Origin: Gordius sp. MW1
Taxonomy: Eukaryota; Nematomorpha; Gordioida; Gordea; Gordiidae
DNA: 64,000 nucleotides
Direction of reading: 5' to 3'
Assembly (NCBI GenBank): GCA_964036665.1
Contig: OZ038533.1
Location: forward strand, 10,314,413 to 10,378,412
A model generated the notes under the pieces. It saw nothing but the letters and a program-made list of their open reading frames with translations, was not told the origin of the DNA and made no database searches. Positions 21,322 through 34,451 of the stretch are shown here, in pieces. Every line of letters begins with the position of its first letter. Position 1 is the first letter of the stretch. Both the position numbers and the translations under genes were made by a program.

Positions 21322-24300
21322 ATAGAAACCACGTCTGAAAACGACAACTTTCATCGGATGAATACGGTTTAAAGAAAAATATGTGAAAAATTTAGAGGTA
21401 AAAATATTTATTTTTGTCGATTCTATGTGAAAGAGCGTAAAAAAATATATAAAAGTAAGCCAATTTGAGAATCCTATTATCCTCGATTGACTTCCGAAAA
21501 GAGGTTTTAAGCTGCGAGAACTATCATTTTGACAAAAGACAACGTTTTATTGTTGCGACTAGTTTGTTGTATCGCAACGTGAGTGCTTAATTTTTCAAAA
21601 ATGCACAATGCGATCATTATTTCAAAGTAATAGTTTTCTGATTCTGATAAATTTCAACTTGAGATCATAGAAACCACGTGTGAAAACGACAACTTTCATC
21701 GCATGAATACGGTTCAAAGAAAAATATGTGAAAAATTTTGAGGTAAAAATATTTATTTTTTTCAATTCTATGTGAAAGAGTATGAAAAAATATATAAAAG
21801 TAAGCCAATTTGAGAATCCTATTATCCGAGATTGACTTCTGAAAAGAGGTTTTAAGCTGCGAGAACTATCATTTTGACAAAAGACAACGTTTTATTGTTG
21901 CGACTAGTTTGTTACATCGCAACGTGAGTGCTTAATTTTTCAAAAATGCAGTATGCGATCATAATTTCAAAGTAATAGTTTTCTGATTCTGATAAATTTT
22001 TACTTGAGATCATAGAAACCACGTCTGAAAACGACAACTTTCATCGGATGAATACGGTTCAAAGAAAAATATGTGAAAAATTTTGAAGTAAAAATATTTA
22101 TTTTTTTCAATTCTATGTGAAAGAGCATGAAAAAATATATAAAAGTAAGCCAATTTGAGAATCCTATTATCCGAGATTGACTCTGAAAAGAGGTTTTAAG
22201 CTGCGAGAACTTTCATTTTGACAAAAGACAACGTTTTATTGTTGCGACTAGTTTGTTGTATCGCAACGTGAGTGCTTAATTTTTCAAAAATGCACTATGC
22301 GATCATGATAGTAATAGTTTTCAGATTCTGATAAATTTTTACTTGAGATCATAGAAACCACGTCTGAAAACGACAACTTTCATCGGATGAATACGGTTCA
22401 AAGAAAAATATGTGAAAAATTTTGAGGTAAAAATATTTATTTTTTTCAATTCTATGTGAAAGAGCATGAAAAAATATATAAAAGTAAGCCAATTTGAGAA
22501 TCCTATTATCCTCGATTGACTTCCGAAAATAGGTTTTAAGCTGCGAGAACTCATTTTGACAAAAGACAACGTTTTATTGTTGCGATTAGTTTGTTGTTTG
22601 GCAACGTGAGTGCTTAATTTTTCAAAAATGCACTATCATGATTTCAAAGTAATAGTTTTCTGATTCTGATAAATTTTTACTTGAGATCATAGAAACCACG
22701 TGTGAAATTGACAACTTTCATCGCATGAATGCGGTTCAAAGAAAAATATGTGAAAAATTTTGAGGTAAAAATATTTATTTTTTTCAATTCTATGTGAAAG
22801 AGTATAAAAAAATATATAAAAGTAAGCCAATTTGAGAATCCTATTATCCGAGATTGACTTCTGAAAAGAGGTTTTAAGCTGCGAGAACTATCATTTTGAC
22901 AAAAGACAACGTTTTATTGTTGCGACTAGTTTGTTGTATCGCAACGTGAGTGCTTAATTTTTCAAAAATGCACTATGCGATCATAATTTCAAAGTAATAG
23001 TTTTCTGATTCTGATAAATTTTTACTTGAGATCATAGAAACCACGTCTGAAAACGACAACTTTCATCGGATGAATACGGTTCAAAGAAAAATATGTGAAA
23101 AATTTTGAGGTAAAAATATTTATTTTTTTCAATTCTATGTGAAAGAGCATGAAAAAATATATAAAAGTAAGCCAATTTGAGAATCCTATTATCCGAGATT
23201 GACTCTGAAAAGAGGTTTTAAGCTGCGAGAACTTTCATTTTGACAAAAGACAACGTTTTATTGTTGCGACTAGTTTGTTGTATCGCAACGTGAGTGCTTA
23301 ATTTTTCAAAAATGCACTATGCGATCATGATAGTAATAGTTTTCTGATTCTGATAAATTTTTACTTGAGATCATAGAAACCACGTCTGAAAACGACAACT
23401 TTCATCGGATGAATACGGTTCATGGAAAAATATGTGAAAAATTTTGAGGTAAAAATATTTATTTTTTTCAATTCTATGTGAAAGAGCATGAAAAAATATA
23501 TAAAAGTAAGCCAATTTGAGAATCCTATTATCCTCGATTGACTTCCGAAAAGAGGTTTTAAGCTGCGAGAACTCATTTTGACAAAAGACAACGTTTTATT
23601 GTTGCGATTAGTTTGTTGTATCGCAACGTGAGTGCTTAATTTTTCAAAAATGCACTATCATGATTTCAAAGTAATAGTTTTCTGATTCTGATAAATTTTT
23701 ACTTTTTATCATCGAAACCACGTCTGAAAACGACAACTTTCATCGGATGCATACGGTTCAAAGAAAAATATGTGAAAAATTTTGAGGTAAAAATATTTAT
23801 TTTTTTCAATTCTATGTGAAAGAGCATGAAAAAATATATAAAAGTAAGCCAATTTGAGAATCCTATTATCCGAGATTGACTTCTGAAAAGAGGTTTTAAG
23901 CTGCGAGAGCTATCATTTTGACAAAAGACAACGTTTTATTGTTGCGACTAGTTTGTTGTATCGCAACGTGAGTGCTTAATTTAAATGCACTATGCGATCA
24001 TGATTTCAAAGTAATAGTTTTCTGATTCTGATAAATTTTTACTTGAGATCATAGAAACCACGTCTGAAAACGACAACTTTCATCGGATGAATACGGTTCA
24101 AAGAAAAATATGTGAAAAATTTTGAGGTAAAAATATTAATTTTTTTCGATTCTATGTGAAAGAGCATGAAAAAATATATAAAAGTAAGCCAATTTGAGAA
24201 TCCTATTATCCCCGATTGACTTACGAAAAGAGGTTTTAAGCTGCGAGAACTATCATTTTGACAAAAGACAACGTTTTATTGTTGCGATTAGTTTGTTGTA

Positions 24301-27300
24301 TCGCAACGTGAGTGCTTAATTTTTGAAAATTGCTCTATGCGATCAAGATTTCAAAGTAATAGTTTTCAGATTCTGATAAATTTTTACTTGGGATCATAGA
24401 AACCACGTCTGAAAACGACAACTTTCATCGGATGAATACGGTTTAAAGAAAAATATGTGAAAAATTTAGAGGTAAAAATATTTATTTTTGTCGATTCTAA
24501 GTGAAAGAGCATAAAAAAATATATAAAAGTAAGCCAATTTGAGAATCCTATTATCCGAGATTGACTTCTGAAAAGAGGTTTTAAGCTGCGAGAACTATCA
24601 TTTTGACAAAAGACAACGTTTTATTGTTGCGACTATTTGTTGTATCGCAACGTGAGTGCTTAATTTTTCAAAAATGCACAATGCGATCATGATTTCAAAG
24701 TAATAGTTTTCTGATTCTGATAAATTTTTACTTGAGATCATAGAAACCACGTGTGAAAACGACAACTTTCATCGGATGAATACGGTTCAAAGAAAAATAT
24801 GTGAAAAATTTTGAGGTAAAAATATTTATTTTTTTCAATTCTATGTGAAAGAGCATGAAAAAATATATAAAAGTAAGCCAATTTGAGAATCCTATTATCC
24901 GAGATTGACTCTGAAAAGAGGTTTTAAGCTGCGAGAACTTTCATTTTGACAAAAGACAACGTTTTATTGTTGCGACTAGTTTGTTGTATCGCAACGTGAG
25001 TGCTTAATTTTTCAAAAATGCACTATGCGATCATGATAGTAATAGTTTTCTGATTCTGATAAATTTTTACTTGAGATCATAGAAACCACGTCTGAAAACG
25101 ACAACTTTCATCGGATGAATACGGTTCATGGAAAAATATGTGAAAAATTTTGAGGTAAAAATATTTATTTTTTTCAATTCTATGTGAAAGAGCATGAAAA
25201 AATATATAAAAGTAAGCCAATTTGAGAATCCTATTATCCGAGATTGACTCTGAAAAGAGGTTTTAAGCTGCGAGAACTTTCATTTTGACAAAAGACAACG
25301 TTTTATTGTTGCGACTAGTTTGTTGTATCGCAACGTGAGTGCTTAATTTTTCAAAAATGCACTATGCGATCATGATAGTAATAGTTTTCTGATTCTGATA
25401 AATTTTTACTTGAGATCATAGAAACCACGTCTGAAAACGACAACTTTCATCGGATGAATACGGTTCATGGAAAAATATGTGAAAAATTTTGAGGTAAAAA
25501 TATTTATTTTTTTCAATTCTATGTGAAAGAGCATGAAAAAATATATAAAAGTAAGCCAATTTGAGAATCCTATTATCCTCGATTGACTTCCGAAAATAGG
25601 TTTTAAGCTGCGAGAACTCATTTTGACAAAAGACAACGTTTTATTGTTGCGATTAGTTTGTTGTTTGGCAACGTGAGTGCTTAATTTTTCAAAAATGCAC
25701 TATCATGATTTCAAAGTAATAGTTTTCTGATTCTGATAAATTTTTACTTGAGATCATAGAAACCACGTCTGAAAACGACAACTTTCATCGGATGCATACG
25801 GTTGAAAGAAAAATATGTGAAAAATTTTGAGGTAAAAATATTTATTTTTTTCGATTCTATGTGAAAGAGCATGAAAAAATATATAAAAGTAAGCCAATTT
25901 GAGAATCCTATTATCTTCGATTGACTTCCGAAAAGAGGTTTTAAGCTGCGAGAACTATCATTTTGACAAAAGACAACGTTTTAATGTTGCGATTAGTTTG
26001 TTGTATCGCAACGTGAGTGCTTAATTTTTCAAAAATGCACTATGCGATCATGATTTCAAAGTAATAGTTTTCTGATTCTGATAAATTTTTACTTTTTATC
26101 ATCGAAACCACGTCTGAAAACGACAACTTTCATCGGATGCATACGGTTCAAAGAAAAATATGTGAAAAAATTTGAGGTAAAAATATTTATTTTTTTTAAT
26201 TCTATGTGAAAGAGCATGAAAAAATATATAAAAGTAAGCCAATTTGAGAATCCTATTATCCGAGATTGACTTCTGAAAAGAGGTTTTAAGCTGCGAGAAC
26301 TATCATTTTGACAAAAGACAACGTTTTATTGTTGCGACTAGTTTGTTGTATCGCAACGTGAGTGCTTAATTTAAATGCACTATGCGATCATGATTTCAAA
26401 GTAATAGTTTTCTGATTCTGATAAATTTTTACTTGAGATCATAGAAACCACGTCTGGAAACGACAACTTTCATCGGATGAATACGGTTCAAAGAAAAATA
26501 TGTGAAAAATTTTGAGGTAAAAATATTTATTTTTTTCGATTCTATGTGAAAGAGCATAAAAAAATATATAAAAGTAAGCCAATTTGAGAATCCAATTATC
26601 CTCGATTGACTTCCGAAAAGAGGTTTTAAGCTGCGAGAACTATCATTTTGACAAAAGACAACGTTTTATTGTTGCGATTAGTTTGTTGTATCGCAACGTG
26701 AGTGCTTAATTTTTCAAAAATGCACTATGCGATCATGATTTCAAAGTAATAGTTTTCTGATTCTAATAAATTTACTTTTTATCATCGAAACCACGTCTGA
26801 AAACGACAACTTTCATCGGATGCATACGGTTGAAAGAAAAATATGTGAAAAATTTTGAGGTAAAAATATTTATTTTTTTCGATTCTATGTGAAAGAGCAT
26901 GAAAAAATATATAAAAGTAAGCCAATTTGAGAATCCAATTATCCTCGATTGACTTCCGAAAAGAGGTTTTAAGCTGCGAGAACTATCATTTTGACAAAAG
27001 ACAACGTTTTATTGTTGCGATTAGTTTGTTGTATCGCAACGAGTGCTTAATTTATCAAAAATGCACTATGCGATCATGATTTCAAAGTAATAGTTTTCTG
27101 ATTCTGATAAATTTTTACTTTTTATCATCGAAACCACGTCTGAAAACGACAACTTTCATCGGATGCATACGGTTCAAAGAAAAATATGTGAAAAATTTTG
27201 AGGTAAAAATATTTATTTTTTTCAATTCTATGTGAAAGAGCATGAAAAAATATATAAAAGTAAGCCAATTTGAGAATCCTATTATCCGAGATTGACTTCT

Positions 27301-28130
27301 GAAAAGAGGTTTTAAGCTGCGAGAACTATCATTTTGACAAAAGACAACGTTTTATTGTTGCGACTAGTTTGTTGTATCGCAACGTGAGTGCTTAATTTTT
27401 CAAAAATGCACTATGCGATCATGATTTCAAAGTAATAGTTTTCTGATTCTGATTTGAGATCATAGAAACCACGTCTGAAAACGACAACTTTCATCGGATG
27501 AATACGGTTCAAAGAAAAATATGTGAAAAATTTTGAGGTAAAAATATTTATTTTTTTCAATTCTATGTGGAAGAGCATGAAAAAATATATAAAAGTAAGC
27601 CAATTTGAGAATTCTATTATCCTCGATTGACTTCCGAAAAGAGGTTTTAAGCTGCGAGAACTATCATTTTGACAAAAGACAACGTTTTATTGTTGCGATT
27701 AGTTTGTTGTATCGCAACGTGAGTGCTTAATTTTTCAAAAATGCACTATGCGATCATGATTTCAAAGTAATAGTTTTCTGATTCTGAAAAATTTTTACTT
27801 GAGATCATAGAAACCACGTCTGAAAACGACAACTTTCATCGGATGAATACGGTTCAAAGAAAAATATGTGAAAAATTTTGAGGTAAAAATATTTATTTTT
27901 TCAATTCTATGTGAAAGAGCATGAAAAAATATATAAAAGTAAGCCATTTTGAGAATCCTATTATCCTCGATTGACTTCCGAAAAGAGGTTTTAAGCTGCG
28001 AGAACTCATTTTGACAAAAGACAACGTTTTATTGTTGCGATTAGTTTGTTGTATCGCAACGTGAGTGCTTAATTTTTCAAAAATGCACTATGCGATCATG
28101 ATTTCAAAGTAATAGTTTTCTGATTCTGAT
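21322..28130 (+). repeat. 345-bp satellite array between the LTR element and the first HOR zone
   Basis: The same satellite resumes in phase. About 20 monomers, many shortened by small recurrent deletions: GAACTCATTTTG (3 bp lost), GATCATGATAGTAATAG (TTTCAAA lost), CACTATCATGATTTC (GCGA-region loss) and TTAATTTAAATGCAC. One monomer lacks about 11 bp of the TAAATTTTTAC segment near 27452. No gene is present. Monomers around 24199-24500 are close paralogues of the monomer interrupted by the LTR element. Confidence 0.97.
22010..25750 (+). repeat. trimeric sub-repeat of about 1022 bp
   Basis: The order of three deletion-bearing monomers repeats: 22339 to 23361 is 1022 bp and 23361 to 25406 is 2045 bp. 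GATCATGATAGTAATAG is near 22302, 23326, 25031 and 25374. The shortened CACTATCATGATTTC is near 22631, 23652 and 25698. The doubled monomer at 25031/25374 adds a fourth member in the last cycle. Homogenisation here works on trimers. Confidence 0.75.
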
Positions 28131-28632
28131 AAATTTAATTTTTATCATCGAAACCACGTCTGAAAACGACAACTTTATCGTATGCATACGGTTGAAAGAA
28201 AAATATGTGAAAAATTTTGAGGTAAAAATATTTATTTTTTTCGATTCTATGTGAAAGAGCATGAAAAAATATATAAAAGTAAGCCAATTTGAGAATCCTA
28301 TTATCCTCGATTGACTTCCGAAAAGAGGTTTTAAGCTGCGAGAACTATCATTTTGACATAAGACAACGTTTTATTGTTGCGATAAGTTTGTTGTATCGCA
28401 ACGTGAGTGCTTAATTTTTCAAAAATGCACTATGCGATCATGATTTCAAAGTAATAGTTTTCTGATTCTGATAAATTTTTACTTTTTATCATCAAAACCA
28501 CGTCTGAAAACGACAACTTTCATCGGATGCATACGGTTCAAAGAAAAATATGTGAAAAATTATGAGGTAAAAACATTTATATTTTTCAATTCTATGTGAA
28601 AGAGCATGTAAAAATATATAAAGTAAGCCAAT

Positions 28633-31600
28633 TTGAGAATCCTATTATCCTCGATTCACTTCCGAAAAGAGGTTTTAAGCTGCGAGAACTATCATTTTGA
28701 CAAAAGACAACGTTTTATTGTTGCGATTAGTTTGTTGTATCGCAACGTGAGTGCTGTATTTTTGAAAATGGCTCTATGCGATCATGATTTCAAAGTAATA
28801 GTTTTCAGATTCTGATAAATTTTTCTTTAGATCATAGAAACCACGTCTGAAAACGACAACTTTCATCGGATGAATACGGTTTAAAGAAAAATATGTGAAA
28901 AATTTTGAGGTAAAAATATTTATTTTTTTTGATTCTATGTGAAAGAGCGTAAAAAATATATAAAAGTAAGCCAATTTGAGAATCCTATTATCCTCGATTG
29001 ACTTCCGAAAAGAGGTTTTAAGCTGCGAGAACTATCATTTTGACAAAAGACAACGTTTTATTGTTGCGACTAGTTTGTTGTATCGCAACGTGAGTGCTTA
29101 ATTTTTCAAAAATGCACAATGCGATCATGATTTCAAAGTAATAGTTTTCTGATTCTGATAAATTTTTACTTGAGATCATAGAAACCACGTGTGAAAACGA
29201 CAACTTTCATCGGATGAATACGGTTCAAAGAAAAATATGTGAAAAATTTTGAGGTAAAAATATTTATTTTTTTCAATTCTATGTGAAAGAGCATGAAAAA
29301 ATATATAAAAGTAAGCCAATTTGAGAATCCTATTATCCTCGATTGACTTCCGAAAAGAGGTTTTAAGCTGCGAGAACTCATTTTGACAAAAGACAACGTT
29401 TTATTGTTGCGATTAGTTTGTTGTATCGCAACGTGAGTGCTTAATTTTTCAAAAATGCACTATGCGATCATGATTTCAAAGTAATAGTTTTCTGATTCTG
29501 ATAAATTTACTTTTTATCATCGAAACCACGTCTAAAAACGACAACTTTCATCGGATGCATACGGTTGAAAGAAAAATATGTGAAAAATTTTGAGGTAAAA
29601 ATATTTATTTTTTTCGATTCTATGTGAAAGAGCATGAAAAAATATATAAAAGTAAATTTGAGAATCCTATTATCCTCGATTGGCTTCCGAAAAGAGGTTT
29701 TAAGCTGCGAGAACTATCATTTTGTGAAGACAACGTTTTATTGTTGCGATTAGTTTGTTGTATCGCAACGTGAGTGCTTAATTTTTCAAAAATGCACTAT
29801 GCGATCATGATTTCAAAGTAATAGTTTTCTGATTCTGATAAATTTTTACTTTTTATCATCGAAACCACGTCTGAAAACGACAACTTTCATCGGATGCATA
29901 CGGTTCAAAGAAAAATATGTGAAAAATTTTGAGGTAAAAATATTTATTTTTTTCAATTCTATGTGAAAGAGCATGAAAAAATATATAAAAGTAAGCCATT
30001 TTGAGAATCCTATTATCCTGGATTGACTTCCGAAAAGAGGTTTTAAGCTGCGAGAACTCATTTTGACAAAAGACAACGTTTTATTGTTGCGATTAGTTTG
30101 TTGTATCGCAACGTGAGTGCTTAATTTTTCAAAAATGCACTATGCGATCATGATTTCAAAGTAATAGTTTTCTGATTCTGATAAATTTACTTTTTATCAT
30201 CGAAACCACGTCTGAAAACGACAACTTTATCGTATGCATACGGTTGAAAGAAAAATATGTGAAAAATTTTGAGGTATAACTATTTATTTTTTTCGATTCT
30301 ATGTGAAAGAGCATGAAAAAATATATAAAAGTAAGCCAATTTGAGAATCCTATTATCCTCGATTGACTTCCGAAAAGAGGTTTTAAGCTGCGAGAACTAT
30401 CATTTTGACATAAGACAAGGTTTTATTGTTGCGATAAGTTTGTTGTATCGCAACGTGAGTGCTTAATTTTTCAAAAATGCACTATGCGATCATGATTTCA
30501 AAGTAATAGTTTTCTGATTCTGATAAATTTTTACTTTTTATCATCAAAACCACGTCTGAAAACGACAACTTTCATCGGATGCATACGGTTCAAAGAAAAA
30601 TATGTGAAAAATTATGAGGTAAAAACATTTATATTTTTCAATTCTATGTGAAAGAGCATGAAAAAATATATAAAAGTAAGCCATTTTGAGAATCCTATTA
30701 TCCTCGATTGGCTTCCGAAAAGAGGTTTTAAGCTGCGAGAACTATCATTTTGTGAAGACAACGTTTTATTGTTGCGATTAGTTTGTTGTATCGCAACGTG
30801 AGTGCTTAATTTTTCAAAAATGCACTATGCGATCATGATTTCAAAGTAATAGTTTTCTGATTCTGATAAATTTTTACTTTTTATCATCGAAACCACGTCT
30901 GAAAACGACAACTTTCATCGGATGCATACGGTTCAAAGAAAAATATGTGAAAAATTTTGAGGTAAAAATATTTATTTTTTTCAATTCTATGTGAAAGAGC
31001 ATGAAAAAATATATAAAAGTAAGCCAATTTGAGAATCCTATTATCCTCGATTGACTTCCGAAAAGAGGTTTTAAGCTGCGAGAACTCATTTTGACAAAAG
31101 ACAACGTTTTATTGTTGCGATTAGTTTGTTGTATCGCAACGTGAGTGCTTAATTTTTCAAAAATGCACTATGCGATCATGATTTCAAAGTAATAGTTTTC
31201 TGATTCTGATAAATTTACTTTTTATCATCGAAACCACGTCTAAAAACGACAACTTTCATCGGATGCATACGGTTGAAAGAAAAATATGTGAAAAATTTTG
31301 AGGTAAAAATATTTATTTTTTTCGATTCTATGTGAAAGAGCATGAAAAAATATATAAAAGTAAGCCAATTTGAGAATCCTATTATCCTCGATTGACTTCC
31401 GAAAAGAGGTTTTAAGCTGCGAGAACTATCATTTTGACATAAGACAACGTTTTATTGTTGCGATAAGTTTGTTGTATCGCAACGTGAGTGCTTAATTTTT
31501 CAAAAATGCACTATGCGATCATGATTTCAAAGTAATAGTTTTATGATTCTGATAAATTTTTACTTTTTATCATCAAAACCACGTCTGAAAACGACAACTT

Positions 31601-31714
31601 TCATCGGATGCATACGGTTCAAAGAAAAATATGTGAAAAATTATGAGGTAAAAACATTTATATTTTTCAATTCTATGTGAAAGAGCATGAAAAAATATAT
31701 AAAAGTAAGCCAAT
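28633..31714 (+). repeat. HOR zone 1, unit 1 (3082 bp, 9 monomers)
   Basis: Contains both the CACAATG/CACGTG monomer (29018-29203) and the TTTTGTGAAGAC monomer that follows ATTATGAGG (near 30611-30760). Later units lack one or the other. Unit start is arbitrary, set at a point shared by all units. Confidence 0.8.
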
Positions 31715-34451
31715 TTGAGAATCCTATTATCCTCGATTCACTTCCGAAAAGAGGTTTTAAGCTGCGAGAACTATCATTTTGACAAAAGACAACGTTTTAT
31801 TGTTGCGATTAGTTTGTTGTATCGCAACGTGAGTGCTGTATTTTTGAAAATGGCTCTATGCGATCATGATTTCAAAGTAATAGTTTTCAGATTCTGATAA
31901 ATTTTTCTTTAGATCATAGAAACCACGTCTGAAAACGACAACTTTCATCGGATGAATACGGTTTAAAGAAAAATATGTGAAAAATTTTGAGGTAAAAATA
32001 TTTATTTTTTTTGATTCTATGTGAAAGAGCGTAAAAAATATATAAAAGTAAGCCAATTTGAGAATCCTATTATCCTCGATTGACTTCCGAAAAGAGGTTT
32101 TAAGCTGCGAGAACTCATTTTGACAAAAGACAACGTTTTATTGTTGCGATTAGTTTGTTGTATCGCAACGTGAGTGCTTAATTTTTCAAAAATGCACTAT
32201 GCGATCATGATTTCAAAGTAATAGTTTTCTGATTCTGATAAATTTACTTTTTATCATCGAAACCACGTCTAAAAACGACAACTTTCATCGGATGCATACG
32301 GTTGAAAGAAAAATATGTGAAAAATTTTGAGGTAAAAATATTTATTTTTTTCGATTCTATGTGAAAGAGCATGAAAAAATATATAAAAGTAAATTTGAGA
32401 ATCCTATTATCCTCGATTGGCTTCCGAAAAGAGGTTTTAAGCTGCGAGAACTATCATTTTGTGAAGACAACGTTTTATTGTTGCGATTAGTTTGTTGTAT
32501 CGCAACGTGAGTGCTTAATTTTTCAAAAATGCACTATGCGATCATGATTTCAAAGTAATAGTTTTCTGATTCTGATAAATTTTTACTTTTTATCATCGAA
32601 ACCACGTCTGAAAACGACAACTTTCATCGGATGCATACGGTTCAAAGAAAAATATGTGAAAAATTTTGAGGTAAAAATATTTATTTTTTTCAATTCTATG
32701 TGAAAGAGCATGAAAAAATATATAAAAGTAAGCCATTTTGAGAATCCTATTATCCTGGATTGACTTCCGAAAAGAGGTTTTAAGCTGCGAGAACTCATTT
32801 TGACAAAAGACAACGTTTTATTGTTGCGATTAGTTTGTTGTATCGCAACGTGAGTGCTTAATTTTTCAAAAATGCACTATGCGATCATGATTTCAAAGTA
32901 ATAGTTTTCTGATTCTGATAAATTTACTTTTTATCATCGAAACCACGTCTGAAAACGACAACTTTATCGTATGCATACGGTTGAAAGAAAAATATGTGAA
33001 AAATTTTGAGGTATAACTATTTATTTTTTTCGATTCTATGTGAAAGAGCATGAAAAAATATATAAAAGTAAGCCAATTTGAGAATCCTATTATCCTCGAT
33101 TGACTTCCGAAAAGAGGTTTTAAGCTGCGAGAACTATCATTTTGACATAAGACAAGGTTTTATTGTTGCGATAAGTTTGTTGTATCGCAACGTGAGTGCT
33201 TAATTTTTCAAAAATGCACTATGCGATCATGATTTCAAAGTAATAGTTTTCTGATTCTGATAAATTTTTACTTTTTATCATCAAAACCACGTCTGAAAAC
33301 GACAACTTTCATCGGATGCATACGGTTCAAAGAAAAATATGTGAAAAATTATGAGGTAAAAACATTTATATTTTTCAATTCTATGTGAAAGAGCATGAAA
33401 AAATATATAAAAGTAAGCCATTTTGAGAATCCTATTATCCTCGATTGGCTTCCGAAAAGAGGTTTTAAGCTGCGAGAACTATCATTTTGTGAAGACAACG
33501 TTTTATTGTTGCGATTAGTTTGTTGTATCGCAACGTGAGTGCTTAATTTTTCAAAAATGCACTATGCGATCATGATTTCAAAGTAATAGTTTTCTGATTC
33601 TGATAAATTTTTACTTTTTATCATCGAAACCACGTCTGAAAACGACAACTTTCATCGGATGCATACGGTTCAAAGAAAAATATGTGAAAAATTTTGAGGT
33701 AAAAATATTTATTTTTTTCAATTCTATGTGAAAGAGCATGAAAAAATATATAAAAGTAAGCCAATTTGAGAATCCTATTATCCTCGATTGACTTCCGAAA
33801 AGAGGTTTTAAGCTGCGAGAACTCATTTTGACAAAAGACAACGTTTTATTGTTGCGATTAGTTTGTTGTATCGCAACGTGAGTGCTTAATTTTTCAAAAA
33901 TGCACTATGCGATCATGATTTCAAAGTAATAGTTTTCTGATTCTGATAAATTTACTTTTTATCATCGAAACCACGTCTAAAAACGACAACTTTCATCGGA
34001 TGCATACGGTTGAAAGAAAAATATGTGAAAAATTTTGAGGTAAAAATATTTATTTTTTTCGATTCTATGTGAAAGAGCATGAAAAAATATATAAAAGTAA
34101 GCCAATTTGAGAATCCTATTATCCTCGATTGACTTCCGAAAAGAGGTTTTAAGCTGCGAGAACTATCATTTTGACATAAGACAACGTTTTATTGTTGCGA
34201 TAAGTTTGTTGTATCGCAACGTGAGTGCTTAATTTTTCAAAAATGCACTATGCGATCATGATTTCAAAGTAATAGTTTTCTGATTCTGATAAATTTTTAC
34301 TTTTTATCATCAAAACCACGTCTGAAAACGACAACTTTCATCGGATGCATACGGTTCAAAGAAAAATATGTGAAAAATTATGAGGTAAAAACATTTATAT
34401 TTTTCAATTCTATGTGAAAGAGCATGAAAAAATATATAAAAGTAAGCCAAT
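31715..34451 (+). repeat. HOR zone 1, unit 2 (2737 bp, 8 monomers)
   Basis: Matches unit 1 at 2737-bp offset from about 29400 on, but lacks the CACAATG/CACGTG monomer seen at 29018-29203. The junction near 32110 joins its neighbours directly (GAACTCATTTTG follows). One whole monomer was removed in phase. Confidence 0.8.
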
